Source: Planosporangium thailandense
GTDB taxonomy: Bacteria; Actinomycetota; Actinomycetes; Mycobacteriales; Micromonosporaceae
Direction of reading: 5' to 3'
DNA length: 64,000 nucleotides
NCBI RefSeq assembly: GCF_011947195.1
Contig: NZ_JAATVY010000014.1
Coordinates: 62,001 to 126,000, forward strand
The translations under genes were made by a program, and so were the position numbers. The notes under the pieces are model-generated. The model did not search any database and was not told the origin of the DNA. It worked only from the letters and a program-made list of their open reading frames with translations. Shown one piece after another: positions 25,979 to 34,681 of this stretch. Each line of letters starts with the position of its first letter. Position 1 is the stretch's first letter.

Positions 25979-26775
25979 TCATCGACTGCCACACACACGT
26001 CTGGCCCGACCACATCGCCGACGCAATGCAGGAGCAGAGCCCGGCCGGGCTGAAGCTCCTGTACGACGGCAAGCTGTCCGGGCTGCTCCGCACGATGGAC
26101 GAGGCAGGCATCGACATGGCGCTGGCACTCGGAGTCGCGGTAAAGGCCTCCACGGTCGCCCGGACCAACGAGTTCATCGGCACTGTGCCGCGTGACCGGC
26201 TGCTGCCATTCGGCACCGTGCACCCAGAACTGTCGGTCGAGGAGAACCTCAAACACCTGCGCGACAACGGGATCGTCGGTGTGAAGCTGCACCCCTTGTT
26301 CCAGTCCGTATCGCTGGCCGACCCGAAGGTGCACGAGATCCTGGCCGCCCTCGCCGCGGAGGGCATCCCGGTGGTGACCCACGCCGGCGCCGGCGGGGAC
26401 CAGGAGGCGAGCGACCGGGGGGCGCCACACCTGCTGCGCAAGGTCGCGGACACAATCCCCGACCTGACCCTGGTCGCCTGCCACTACGGCGGCTACCACC
26501 GGCTCGACGAGGCGCAGGAGCACGTGGTCGGCACGCGTGTGGTAATCGAGACCTCGTGGCCGCCGACTATGGCCGAGCTTGAGCCGGAGCGGATCCGCGA
26601 CTTGGTCCGCACACACGGGGCCGACCGGGTGGTGTTCGGCTCGGACTGGCCGATGGCGAACCCCGGGGCGGAGATCGCCGCCATCCGCAACCTCGGTCTC
26701 ACCAGGGACGAGGAGGATGCCATCCTCGGCGGCAACCTGGCCCGGATCCTCGGCCTCGCGGGCAGCGCGGCGTGA
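25975..26775 (+). CDS. Amidohydrolase-2 family metal-dependent hydrolase/decarboxylase
   Basis: 266 residues, TIM barrel. It starts DCHTHVW (two metal His), continues with VVTHAGAG and VACHYGGYH, and closes with the conserved Asp in FGSDWPMANPG. This subgroup includes ACMSD-like decarboxylases, 4-oxalomesaconate-type hydratases and lactonases. It is inside an acyl-CoA operon, so hydrolysis of a ring-opened or lactone intermediate is plausible. GTG start overlaps the dehydrogenase stop; its own stop overlaps the AtuA start. Confidence 0.85.
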   Translation: MIIDCHTHVWPDHIADAMQEQSPAGLKLLYDGKLSGLLRTMDEAGIDMALALGVAVKASTVARTNEFIGTVPRDRLLPFGTVHPELSVEENLKHLRDNGIVGVKLHPLFQSVSLADPKVHEILAALAAEGIPVVTHAGAGGDQEASDRGAPHLLRKVADTIPDLTLVACHYGGYHRLDEAQEHVVGTRVVIETSWPPTMAELEPERIRDLVRTHGADRVVFGSDWPMANPGAEIAAIRNLGLTRDEEDAILGGNLARILGLAGSAA

Positions 26776-28136
26776 GCAGGACCGTCCGGCTCGGCGCCGG
26801 CATGGCGTTCTGGGGCGACAGCGTCCGGCCCGCGATCGAGATGGTCGAGCGAGGCGACATCGACTACCTCTGCTGCGACCACCTCGCCGAGCTGACCATG
26901 TCGATCCTCGCCAAGCAACGCGCCCGCAACTCGTCCCTCGGCTACACCCGGGACATCCTCGACCTGCTCCGCGGCGCCCTGCCCACCTGCGTCGAGAAGG
27001 GCATCAAGGTCGTCACCAACTCCGGCGGGGCGAACCCCCGGGCTGCGGCGGAGGGCGTGGTGGCCCTTTGCAAGGAGCTCGGGGTCTCCGGCGTACGGGT
27101 CGCGGTGGTCACCGGTGACGACATTGAGACAGACATCGACGACCTGATCGGCCAAGGCGTCGACTTCGCGAACTTGGACACCGGTGAGCCGCTGTCGACC
27201 GTGCGCGACCGACTTACCCACGCCGCCGTGTACACCGGCTGCGAGGGAATTGTGGAGGCGCTCCGGCAGGGCGCGGACATCGTCATCTGCGGCCGGGTCA
27301 CCGACATCGCCCTCTACCTCGGGCCGCTCATCCACGAGTTCGGGTGGGCCACCGATGACTGGGAGCGGCTCGGCATGGCCACCGTCGTCGCACACGCCAT
27401 CGAGTGCGGCGGGCAGGCAACCGGCGGGCTGTACGCCGGGGACTGGGCCGGTGTGGACGGTCTCGAGAATCTCGGGTACCCGATCGCGGAGGTTGCCGAG
27501 GACGGCACCGCGGTGCTCACGAAGACCCCCGCCTCCGGTGGCCGCGTCGACGTCGGCACGGTCAGCGAGCAGCTGGTCTACGAGATCCTGGACCCTGCCA
27601 ACTATCTCACCGCCGACGTGACCGCGGACTTCACCGGGGTGACCCTCGAGGAGGTCGGCCTGGACCGGGTCCGGATCACCGGTGGTACCGGCAAGCCGGC
27701 TCCCCAGACGCTGAAGGTCAACATGGGGTACCGCGCGGGGTTCGTCGGCGAGGCCCAGTTCACCTACACCTGGCCGGACGCCTGGCAGAAGGCACAGCGC
27801 GGCATCACGTTCCTCAAGAAGCGGCTGGAGCGCGCCGGCTTCGAGTACACCGATGAGATCATTGAGTACCTCGGACAGACCTCGATGTGGGGCAGCCGCG
27901 TGCCGGAGCCCCGTGACCCGGACATCCCCGAGATCGTCGTCCGGTACGCCGCACGCTGCCCCGACCAGGAGCAGGCCCGCAAGGTGTTCACCGAGAGTGT
28001 CGCGCTCTACAACAACGGTCCCGCCGGCGTCGCCGGTGTCGGCACCCGGCCGCCGCTGAAAGAGCTCTACGCGATCTGGCCCTGCCTGATCCCGCGGGAG
28101 CACGTGCGCCAGTCCGTCGAGCTGCTGGAGGTGTGA
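26772..28136 (+). CDS. AtuA-family protein (acyclic terpene utilisation type), large part of a split pair, copy 1
   Basis: 454 residues. Family marks are LGAGMAFWGDSVRPAIEMVERGDIDYL at the N-terminus (two parts), VVTNSGGANPRAAAEG, and ICGRVTDIALYLGPLIHEFGW. AtuA is needed for growth of pseudomonads on citronellol, but its reaction is unknown. Pseudomonas AtuA is longer and carries a C-terminal ferredoxin-like domain, which here is a separate gene directly downstream. GTG start overlaps the amidohydrolase. Its presence suggests a branched or terpenoid-like acyl-CoA. Confidence 0.85.
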   Translation: MSRTVRLGAGMAFWGDSVRPAIEMVERGDIDYLCCDHLAELTMSILAKQRARNSSLGYTRDILDLLRGALPTCVEKGIKVVTNSGGANPRAAAEGVVALCKELGVSGVRVAVVTGDDIETDIDDLIGQGVDFANLDTGEPLSTVRDRLTHAAVYTGCEGIVEALRQGADIVICGRVTDIALYLGPLIHEFGWATDDWERLGMATVVAHAIECGGQATGGLYAGDWAGVDGLENLGYPIAEVAEDGTAVLTKTPASGGRVDVGTVSEQLVYEILDPANYLTADVTADFTGVTLEEVGLDRVRITGGTGKPAPQTLKVNMGYRAGFVGEAQFTYTWPDAWQKAQRGITFLKKRLERAGFEYTDEIIEYLGQTSMWGSRVPEPRDPDIPEIVVRYAARCPDQEQARKVFTESVALYNNGPAGVAGVGTRPPLKELYAIWPCLIPREHVRQSVELLEV

Positions 28137-28450
28137 GGATGCGCGTCGTCGACATCGCCCACGGCCGTTCCGGCGACAAGGGCGACACCTGCAACGTCGG
28201 GCTGGTGGCATGGGACGACGAGGGCTACCGGATCCTGCGCCGGGAGGTGACCGAGGAGCGGGTCGCCGCGCACTTCGGTGACCTGGTGAAGGGCACGGTC
28301 ACCCGCTACGAGATGCCCGGCATCAAGGCGCTGAACTTCGTGCTCACCCGGGCCCTCGACGGCGGCGGCACGCTCTCGCTGCGCTCGGACCACCTCGGGA
28401 AGGTGATGTACGCATGGCTGCTGCGGATGGAGATCGAGGGGCCCGGGTGA
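28133..28450 (+). CDS. AtuA-like C-terminal ferredoxin-fold protein, small part of the split pair
   Basis: 105 residues from GTG 28133 (or 103 from ATG 28139). It begins VVDIAHGRSGDKGDTCNVGLVAW, which matches the start of the C-terminal domain of long AtuA proteins, and ends with MYAWLLRMEI. GTGA overlaps on both sides fix it between the AtuA body and the crotonase, so the two AtuA parts should be made in equal amounts and probably form one complex. Confidence 0.82.
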   Translation: MRMRVVDIAHGRSGDKGDTCNVGLVAWDDEGYRILRREVTEERVAAHFGDLVKGTVTRYEMPGIKALNFVLTRALDGGGTLSLRSDHLGKVMYAWLLRMEIEGPG

Positions 28451-29256
28451 GCGAGCCGCACGTCCTGGTTTCCCGGCGTGGCCCGCTCGCGGTGCTCACA
28501 CTGAACCGGCCGGACGACCGCAACCCACTCGACCCGGAGCTGTCCCAGTCGCTCCTCGACGAGCTACGCACGGCGTTCGCTAACGACGAGGTCCGGGCGG
28601 TGGCGATCGGCGCGAACGGCTCCGCGTTCTGCGCCGGCGGCGACCTCCGGCAGATGAAGGAGCTTGCTCAGCGTCCGGCTGAGGAGGCATGGGCCTGGCC
28701 CCGGGCCATCGTGGACCTGCACCAGCTGGCGCTGCAGGCGCCCAAGCCGCTGGTCGCACTGGTCGATGGTCCGGCGTACGCCGGAGGTATGGGTCTGGCC
28801 GGAATCTGCGACATTGTGCTGGCCACCCGGCGCGCATCCTTCGCGATGCCCGAAGTGCGGATCGGGCTGTTCCCGATGATCATCGTCGCGCACCTTGCCC
28901 GGCTGCTGCCTCGACGGCTGCTGCTGGACATGATGCTGACAGGGCGAGCGATCGGTGTGGACGAGGCCGCACGTGCGGGCTTCCTGTCCCGCGTCTGTGC
29001 GAACACGGATGAGATGTGGGCGGCCGCCGACGAGTACGCCGCGATGTTCGCTGACACCAGCCCCACGGCGGTGGCGCTCGGCCGGCGCGCGTTCGGCCTG
29101 CTCGCGGACATGCCGGCAAGCCAGTCGCTGGAGGCCGCGCAATTCCTGAACCTCACGTTCTTCCTCGGGAGTGACTTGGCCGAGGGCGCCTCGGCCTTTC
29201 TCGGCAAACGACAGCCGGCCTGGAAGAGCGGCGGGGACAGGAGCGAGCATGGCTGA
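28447..29256 (+). CDS. Enoyl-CoA hydratase/isomerase, AtuE-like
   Basis: 269 residues from GTG 28447, overlapping the previous stop. Motifs NGSAFCAGGDLRQMKEL and DGPAYAGGMGLAGICDIVLA form the oxyanion hole. FAMPEVRIGLFPMIIVAHLARLLPRR is the pattern of AtuE (isohexenylglutaconyl-CoA hydratase) and related long-branched-chain hydratases. With AtuA next door it supports a branched substrate. Eight-base overlap with the thiolase. Confidence 0.88.
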   Translation: MSEPHVLVSRRGPLAVLTLNRPDDRNPLDPELSQSLLDELRTAFANDEVRAVAIGANGSAFCAGGDLRQMKELAQRPAEEAWAWPRAIVDLHQLALQAPKPLVALVDGPAYAGGMGLAGICDIVLATRRASFAMPEVRIGLFPMIIVAHLARLLPRRLLLDMMLTGRAIGVDEAARAGFLSRVCANTDEMWAAADEYAAMFADTSPTAVALGRRAFGLLADMPASQSLEAAQFLNLTFFLGSDLAEGASAFLGKRQPAWKSGGDRSEHG

Positions 29257-30397
29257 GGCGTTCATCGTCGGAGCGGTCCGCACACCGATCGGCAAGCGCG
29301 GCGGCGGGCTGTCCGCCGTACACCCGGCCGACCTGGGGGCACACGCTCTCAGAGGCCTGATCGTGCGGACCGGGGTCGATCCCGCGCGCATCGACGACGT
29401 GCTGTGGGGGTGCGTCGGTCAGGTCGGCCCGCAGGCCTCGAACGTCGGGCGGATCACGGCGCTGTCCGCTGGGCTGCCCGAGTCGGTGCCGGGCACGACC
29501 CTGGACCGACAGTGCGGGTCCTCGCAGCAGGCCCTGCACTTCGCGGCGCAGGCGGTGATGTCGGGGACCCAGGACCTCGTCGTCGCCGGCGGCGTCGAGG
29601 TGATGAGCCAGGTGCCCATCGCGTCGCCGACCACGATCGGCCTGGGAGCGGGGATGGCGCACCCGCGCAGCGGGAACGGCTGGGCGGAGCGCTACGGCGA
29701 CCAGGAGATCTCGCAGTTCCGCGGAGCGGAACTGATCGCCGCGAAGTGGGGGCTCACCCGCGAGGCGATGGAGGCGTATGCGGTCGAGAGTCACCGGCGG
29801 GCTATCGAGGCCATCGAGCAGGGGCTCTTCGACGACGAGATCCTGCCCTACGGCGACGTGACCCGTGACGAGGGCCCACGACCGGGGACGACGCCGGAGA
29901 CGCTCGCCACGCTTCAGCCGCTCCGGGAGGACGGCCGACTCACCGCGGCGCTGGCTAGCCAGATCTCCGACGGTGCCGCCGCGCTGCTCGTCGCCTCCGA
30001 GCGCGCGGTGCGCGAGCAGGGGCTCACCCCGTTGGCCCGGGTGCACACGATGACTGTCGTCGGCTCAGACCCGGTCTACATGCTCACCGGCCCGATCCCG
30101 GCGACGGAGAGACTGCTTGCGCGCGCGGGTGTCGCGCTGTCGGACATCGGTGCATTCGAGGTCAACGAGGCCTTCGCGAGCGTGCCGATGGCGTGGCTAC
30201 AAGAGACCGGCGCGGACCCGGCGCGCACCAACCCGCAGGGTGGCGCTATCGCCCTGGGCCACCCGCTCGGCGGCACCGGTGCCCGGCTGCTCACCACGTT
30301 GGTGCACCGGATGCGGCGGGAGAACCTGCGCTACGGCATGCAGACGATGTGCGAGGGCGGCGGGATGGCGAACGCCACGCTGCTCGAGCTGGTCTGA
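29249..30397 (+). CDS. Acetyl-CoA acetyltransferase family thiolase (operon B)
   Basis: 382 residues from ATG 29249; the frame opens earlier inside the crotonase. Nucleophile in DRQCGSSQQAL, His in GGAIALGHPLGGTG, second Cys in QTMCEGGGMANATL. Its loop DPVYMLTGPIPATERLL matches the thiolase at 9663, so the two are close paralogues, while the thiolase at 43578 is a different type. Confidence 0.94.
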   Translation: MAEAFIVGAVRTPIGKRGGGLSAVHPADLGAHALRGLIVRTGVDPARIDDVLWGCVGQVGPQASNVGRITALSAGLPESVPGTTLDRQCGSSQQALHFAAQAVMSGTQDLVVAGGVEVMSQVPIASPTTIGLGAGMAHPRSGNGWAERYGDQEISQFRGAELIAAKWGLTREAMEAYAVESHRRAIEAIEQGLFDDEILPYGDVTRDEGPRPGTTPETLATLQPLREDGRLTAALASQISDGAAALLVASERAVREQGLTPLARVHTMTVVGSDPVYMLTGPIPATERLLARAGVALSDIGAFEVNEAFASVPMAWLQETGADPARTNPQGGAIALGHPLGGTGARLLTTLVHRMRRENLRYGMQTMCEGGGMANATLLELV

Positions 30398-30398
30398 G

Positions 30399-31850
30399 GT
30401 GACGGCCGGGGTCACCGAGACGATCGCGCCGCGGACGCGTACACAGGGGTCGCTGGTCGCCTGTCTCGCGTTCGCCGCGATGACGGGCTCGGTGGTGGCC
30501 GGGTTGGGCAGCCCGATCGTGCTCGAGGTCTCTGTCGAGCGCGAGGTGTCGATCAGCTCGGCACAGTGGACGCTGATCATCACGCTCCTGGTCGGCGTCA
30601 TCTGCACACCGGTCCTGTCCAGGCTCGCGGACGGCGACCTGAAGCGGCGAGTTCTCATCGGAGCCCTGCTGGCCACCGCGGTGGGTTGCGCGGTGGGCGC
30701 GCTGGTGCCGACGTTCGGCGGCCTGCTCACCGGTCGCGCGCTGCAGGGCTTCGGGTACGCGATGGTGCCGTTGACGGTGAGCATCGCCCGCGACCACCTC
30801 CACGGCGTAGTCCTGGCGCGGACCATGGGCGTGCTGTCGACAAGCATCGCGGTCGGGGTGGGCGTGGGGAACCCGGTGATGGGTCTCTGCGTGCTCGTCT
30901 ACGACTACCGCGCGGCGTTCGGCTTCGCGTTCGTGGTCTCCGCCGGAGGCGCACTGTGGGCGTGGCGGCGGGTCCCCGTCGCCGGTGTCGCCCGGCACAA
31001 GATCAGGCTGGACCCGGCCGGCGCGGTGCTGCTCGGCGGCGGGCTCGCCGGCGTGCTGCTCGCGGTGGCCAGAGGCCAGGTGTGGGGCTGGTCCGCGCCG
31101 CTGACCGTCGGCCTTGGCGCGGGTGGGGTCGTTCTTCTGGCGAGTTGGGCCGTGGTAGAGCTGCGGGTGGCCGCGCCCATGGTCGACCTGCGCCTGGCCT
31201 GCGCCCGAGGCCTGGTCGGCGTGAACCTCACCGCAGTGCTCCTCGGGATCAACATCTTCGGTGGGGTTGCCGTGGTGCTCCTCCTTGCGCAGCGGCCGGT
31301 CGAGGACGGGGTCGGCTTCGGCTACACCGTGTTCGAGACCGGCCTACTGATGCTGCCGATGGCGGTGGCGAGCCTGGTCTGCCCGGCGATGGCCCGCTGG
31401 CTCGAGCGGTGGATGCCGCCCCGGCTGGTGCTGCCGCTCGGCTCCGCGCTCGTCACCCTGTCGTTCGGCGGGTTCGCGGTCTGGCACGACCGCACCTGGC
31501 ACATCGCCGCGATGATGGGCCTGATGGGGATGGGCATCGGCATCGCCTACTCCGCGATGCCGGCCCTTATCGTGGCCCGGACCCCTGCGGAGCGAACCGC
31601 GAGTGCCACCGGCATCAACCAGGTGCTGCGGTTGATGGGCGGTGCGGTTGGGGCGGCGGTGATGACCGCTGTGCTCGCCCGCTACACGCCGCCCGGCATG
31701 CACAACCCGCTCGAGCAGGGTTACGTCGCCGCGCTCGCCGTTGCCTGCCTGGCCGGGGTGGTCGCGGTGTTGGTCGGATGCGTGCTCGTGCCAGCCTGCG
31801 ACGACGTGCACCGGGCTGAGGACGTTGACACCCCGGTTCGGCGTGACTAA
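30399..31850 (+). CDS. MFS transporter, DHA2-like multidrug/metabolite exporter
   Basis: 483 residues from GTG 30399, one base after the thiolase stop. About 14 hydrophobic segments. The loop after helix 2 reads LSRLADGDLKRRV, a variant of the MFS A motif, and SGxNQ-like ATGINQVLRLMGGAVGAAV is in the second half. It probably exports an intermediate or imports the substrate as an alternative to the ABC system. Last gene of operon B. Confidence 0.88.
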   Translation: MTAGVTETIAPRTRTQGSLVACLAFAAMTGSVVAGLGSPIVLEVSVEREVSISSAQWTLIITLLVGVICTPVLSRLADGDLKRRVLIGALLATAVGCAVGALVPTFGGLLTGRALQGFGYAMVPLTVSIARDHLHGVVLARTMGVLSTSIAVGVGVGNPVMGLCVLVYDYRAAFGFAFVVSAGGALWAWRRVPVAGVARHKIRLDPAGAVLLGGGLAGVLLAVARGQVWGWSAPLTVGLGAGGVVLLASWAVVELRVAAPMVDLRLACARGLVGVNLTAVLLGINIFGGVAVVLLLAQRPVEDGVGFGYTVFETGLLMLPMAVASLVCPAMARWLERWMPPRLVLPLGSALVTLSFGGFAVWHDRTWHIAAMMGLMGMGIGIAYSAMPALIVARTPAERTASATGINQVLRLMGGAVGAAVMTAVLARYTPPGMHNPLEQGYVAALAVACLAGVVAVLVGCVLVPACDDVHRAEDVDTPVRRD

Positions 31851-31929
31851 CCTAACAGTATAACTATAATCATAAATAATAGGGATTTGGTTAATGCGGT
31901 AGCAGGTCGAGAACGGGATGGAGTGAGCC
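31851..31929 (+). promoter_or_regulatory. AT-rich promoter region of operon C
   Basis: Between the MFS gene and the P450 the sequence at 31848-31882 is almost pure A/T, with a perfect TATAAT at 31865-31870 that could serve as a -10 box, and ATAATCATAAATAAT like the other islands in this cluster. No good -35 element is visible at the right distance, so activation by a regulator is likely. Confidence 0.55.
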
Positions 31930-33174
31930 GTGGACGAGGAAATCACCGCCTTCTTCAGCGCTGACCCGGAGGCGATCTCGTGGCCCTATCCCATGTACGA
32001 GCGCTGGCGTGAAGGCACCGGGGTGTTGCGATGGAAGAGCGGGCCCGCCACCGTTGTGACGCACTACGACGACGTCAAGGCCGTCATGAGCGGCGCGTAC
32101 CCGATCATCCAGAACGCCTACCGCTTCGGTGAGCTCGCCGAGGGCACGATTGCCCGGCTCCCCATGGACCAGCACGAGGTCTTCTTCAAGGTGCTCGACT
32201 TCGAGAGCCTGTTCATGAGCCGGAAGGAGGGCGAGGAGCACGCCCGGCTGCGTCGGATCGCGGCCCGCGCGTTCACCGCGCGGCGCATCGAGCAGCTGCG
32301 GGCATCGGTGCAGCAGCACGTGGACGACCTGATCGAGGACATGCTCGCCAAGCCCGACCCGGACGTGAAGCAGGACCTGGCCAACAAGCTGCCGGTCCGG
32401 GTGATCGTGGACCTGATCGGTGTCCCGCAGGAGGACCGGGATCTGATTTGGGAGTGGTCCGAGGCGGTCGGCCGGCTGTTCTCGCTCGACGAGAAGAGCC
32501 TGCGCGGGGCGGACGAGGCGATCGACGCGTTCCGCGAGTACGTCGGTCGCACCGTTGACCGGGTACGGCGTACCGGCGAGGGACCTGCGCTCGCGAAGGC
32601 GATGCTGGAGCAGCGCGACAACGAGGCGCTCACCGAGGACGAGCTTGTCGCGATGTACCTGCTGATCCTCTTCGGAGGCAGCGAGACCACCACCAACCTG
32701 CTCGGCAACGGCTTCCTCGCCCTGCAGCGCAACCGCGACCAGTGGGACATGCTGGTCAAGGACCCAGAACTGGTGCGTCCCGCGATCGAGGAGTTGATCC
32801 GCTACGACTCCCCGCACCACTACCTCCCGCGCGTGGTCGCCGAGGATTTCGAGCTGCACGGCATCGAGCTGAAGAAGAACCAGACCCTGATCGTGGTTAT
32901 GGGTGCCGCGAACCACGACGAGAGCCACTTCCCGAATCCGACGGTGTTGGACGTGACCCGGCCGAACAAGGCCGATCACCTGTCGTTCGCGTTCGGCGCC
33001 CATTACTGCCTCGGCGCCGCGCTCGCCCGGTTGGAGGGCGAGGTCGCCTTCACCAGCCTGCTCACCCGCTTCCCGGACGCGCGGCTGCTCGACGACCAGC
33101 CGACCTACGGAGGCAGTGCGATGCTGCGCGCGATCCAGCACCTGCCCACCGACCTAGGCGCACCAGTTGCCTGA
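31930..33174 (+). CDS. Cytochrome P450, operon C
   Basis: 414 residues from GTG 31930 (GGATGGAG upstream). The oxygen-binding helix carries FGGSETTTN, the ExxR motif is EELIR, and the haem Cys (about residue 360) is in FGAHYCLGAALARLE. Class I bacterial P450 that needs a ferredoxin and reductase, neither of which is in the window. Placed before an acyl-CoA ligase, it probably hydroxylates the free acid or its precursor. Confidence 0.94.
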   Translation: MDEEITAFFSADPEAISWPYPMYERWREGTGVLRWKSGPATVVTHYDDVKAVMSGAYPIIQNAYRFGELAEGTIARLPMDQHEVFFKVLDFESLFMSRKEGEEHARLRRIAARAFTARRIEQLRASVQQHVDDLIEDMLAKPDPDVKQDLANKLPVRVIVDLIGVPQEDRDLIWEWSEAVGRLFSLDEKSLRGADEAIDAFREYVGRTVDRVRRTGEGPALAKAMLEQRDNEALTEDELVAMYLLILFGGSETTTNLLGNGFLALQRNRDQWDMLVKDPELVRPAIEELIRYDSPHHYLPRVVAEDFELHGIELKKNQTLIVVMGAANHDESHFPNPTVLDVTRPNKADHLSFAFGAHYCLGAALARLEGEVAFTSLLTRFPDARLLDDQPTYGGSAMLRAIQHLPTDLGAPVA

Positions 33175-34681
33175 GCACGGATACCGCCTCGCGCGGCAGC
33201 CGAACGTGCCGGACGGCCGCCGGGACGCGGTCGCGTTCGTGCACGGTGACCGGAGAGTCACGTTCGCCGCGCTGGACGCTCGTGCTTCCGCATTCGCGGC
33301 GGCTGCGGTAGAGGCCGGGCTGGTGCCCGGGGACCGGGTACTGCTGCTCATGCCGAACGCGCCGGAGACATTCGAGCTGCTGATCGGCTGTGCCCGTGCG
33401 GGGTTGGTCGCCGTACCCGTCAACTGGCGGCTCGCCCCTGAGGAGGCGCGTGCAGTCGCCCGCGATGCACGGGCCCGCGCAGTCGTTGCCGACCCGTCGC
33501 TGTCCGACCTGCTCAGAAGCGTGACGGACGGGCTCGACGTACGACTCTCCCTCCGTGTGGGGGAGGAATACGACGAATGGCTGTCCCGCCCTCGGCGCGC
33601 CTTCGAGCCGGTGGCCGGTGACCCGGAGACGGTGGTGCTGCAGGTCTACACCTCCGGCACGAGCGGACGGCCAAAGGGTGTGCTGATCACCGACCGGAAC
33701 CTTGAGGCCAAGGTGCCGCAGGTGACCCCGCTGTGGGGATTGTCCGCGGACAGCATGAGCCTGCTGGCCACGCCGCTGTTCCACGTGGGTGCGCTCAGCT
33801 GGGGGCTCGCCGGGATGTACGCCGGAGCGACCACCGTGCTCGCCGGCGACGCGTCCGCGGCCACCTTGCTGCGGCACCTCGTCGAGGACCGGATCAGCCA
33901 CACGTTCTTGGTGCCGGCGATGATCACCCGGCTCTGCGAGGCGGCGGCGCCGGACGCCACCTTCCCCGACCTGCGGGCGATTGTGTACGGCGCCTCCCCG
34001 ATAACACCGGAGGGACAGGCGGCCGCGCTGCAGACCTTCGGTCCGGTGCTGCACCACGTCTACGGGATGTCGGAGACCACCGGCGCGTTCACCGAGATGC
34101 CGGCCGACCCCGACCTGCCCGCCGACTCGCCGCTTCTGCGGTCCGCCGGCCGCCCGTACCCCTGGGTCGAGCTCGAAATCCGCGACCCCGAGACCGGGGC
34201 GTCGGTGCCGACAGGGGAGTACGGCGAGGTGTGGACCCGCTCCGCGCAGAACACACCCGGTTACTTCGGCCTGCCCGAGGAGACGCGGACGCTCCTCACC
34301 GACGACGGCTGGCTGCGCACCGGTGACGGCGGACGGCTCGACGCCGAGGGGAGGCTCTTCCTCACCGACCGTGTCAAGGACATGGTGATCACCGGCGGGG
34401 AGAACGTCTATCCCGAAGAGGTCGAGGAGGTCCTGCGCCGGCACCCGGGTGTCGCCGAGGTCGCCGTCTTCGGGATACCCGACGCGCGCTGGGGCGAGGC
34501 GGTGGCCGCAGCCGTGGTGCCGCGACCCGACTGCGTTCCGACCCCCGACGAGCTCGTCGCGTTCACCGACGGGCTGCTCGCCGGGTACAAGCGTCCACGC
34601 ACCGTGGTGGTGGTCGATGACCTACCCCGGAACCCGACCGGCAAGATCCTCCGACGACGACTCCAGGAGCAGTACGCATGA
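33167..34681 (+). CDS. AMP-binding acyl-CoA ligase, copy 2
   Basis: 504 residues from TTG 33167, overlapping the P450 stop by 8 bases; a GTG at 33209 is an alternative start. P-loop YTSGTSGRPKGV, HHVYGMSETTGAF, hinge LTDRVKDMVITGGENVYP, and C-terminal Lys in NPTGKILRR. A short, N-terminally compact ligase of the long-chain/aromatic acid class. ATGA overlap with the AtuA-like gene. Confidence 0.92.
   Translation: MPEHGYRLARQPNVPDGRRDAVAFVHGDRRVTFAALDARASAFAAAAVEAGLVPGDRVLLLMPNAPETFELLIGCARAGLVAVPVNWRLAPEEARAVARDARARAVVADPSLSDLLRSVTDGLDVRLSLRVGEEYDEWLSRPRRAFEPVAGDPETVVLQVYTSGTSGRPKGVLITDRNLEAKVPQVTPLWGLSADSMSLLATPLFHVGALSWGLAGMYAGATTVLAGDASAATLLRHLVEDRISHTFLVPAMITRLCEAAAPDATFPDLRAIVYGASPITPEGQAAALQTFGPVLHHVYGMSETTGAFTEMPADPDLPADSPLLRSAGRPYPWVELEIRDPETGASVPTGEYGEVWTRSAQNTPGYFGLPEETRTLLTDDGWLRTGDGGRLDAEGRLFLTDRVKDMVITGGENVYPEEVEEVLRRHPGVAEVAVFGIPDARWGEAVAAAVVPRPDCVPTPDELVAFTDGLLAGYKRPRTVVVVDDLPRNPTGKILRRRLQEQYA

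Noticed and set aside
26772-29256. A citronellol/geraniol (Atu) pathway
   Set aside because: AtuA- and AtuE-like genes are present, but geranyl-CoA carboxylase subunits, which define the pathway, are absent from the window.
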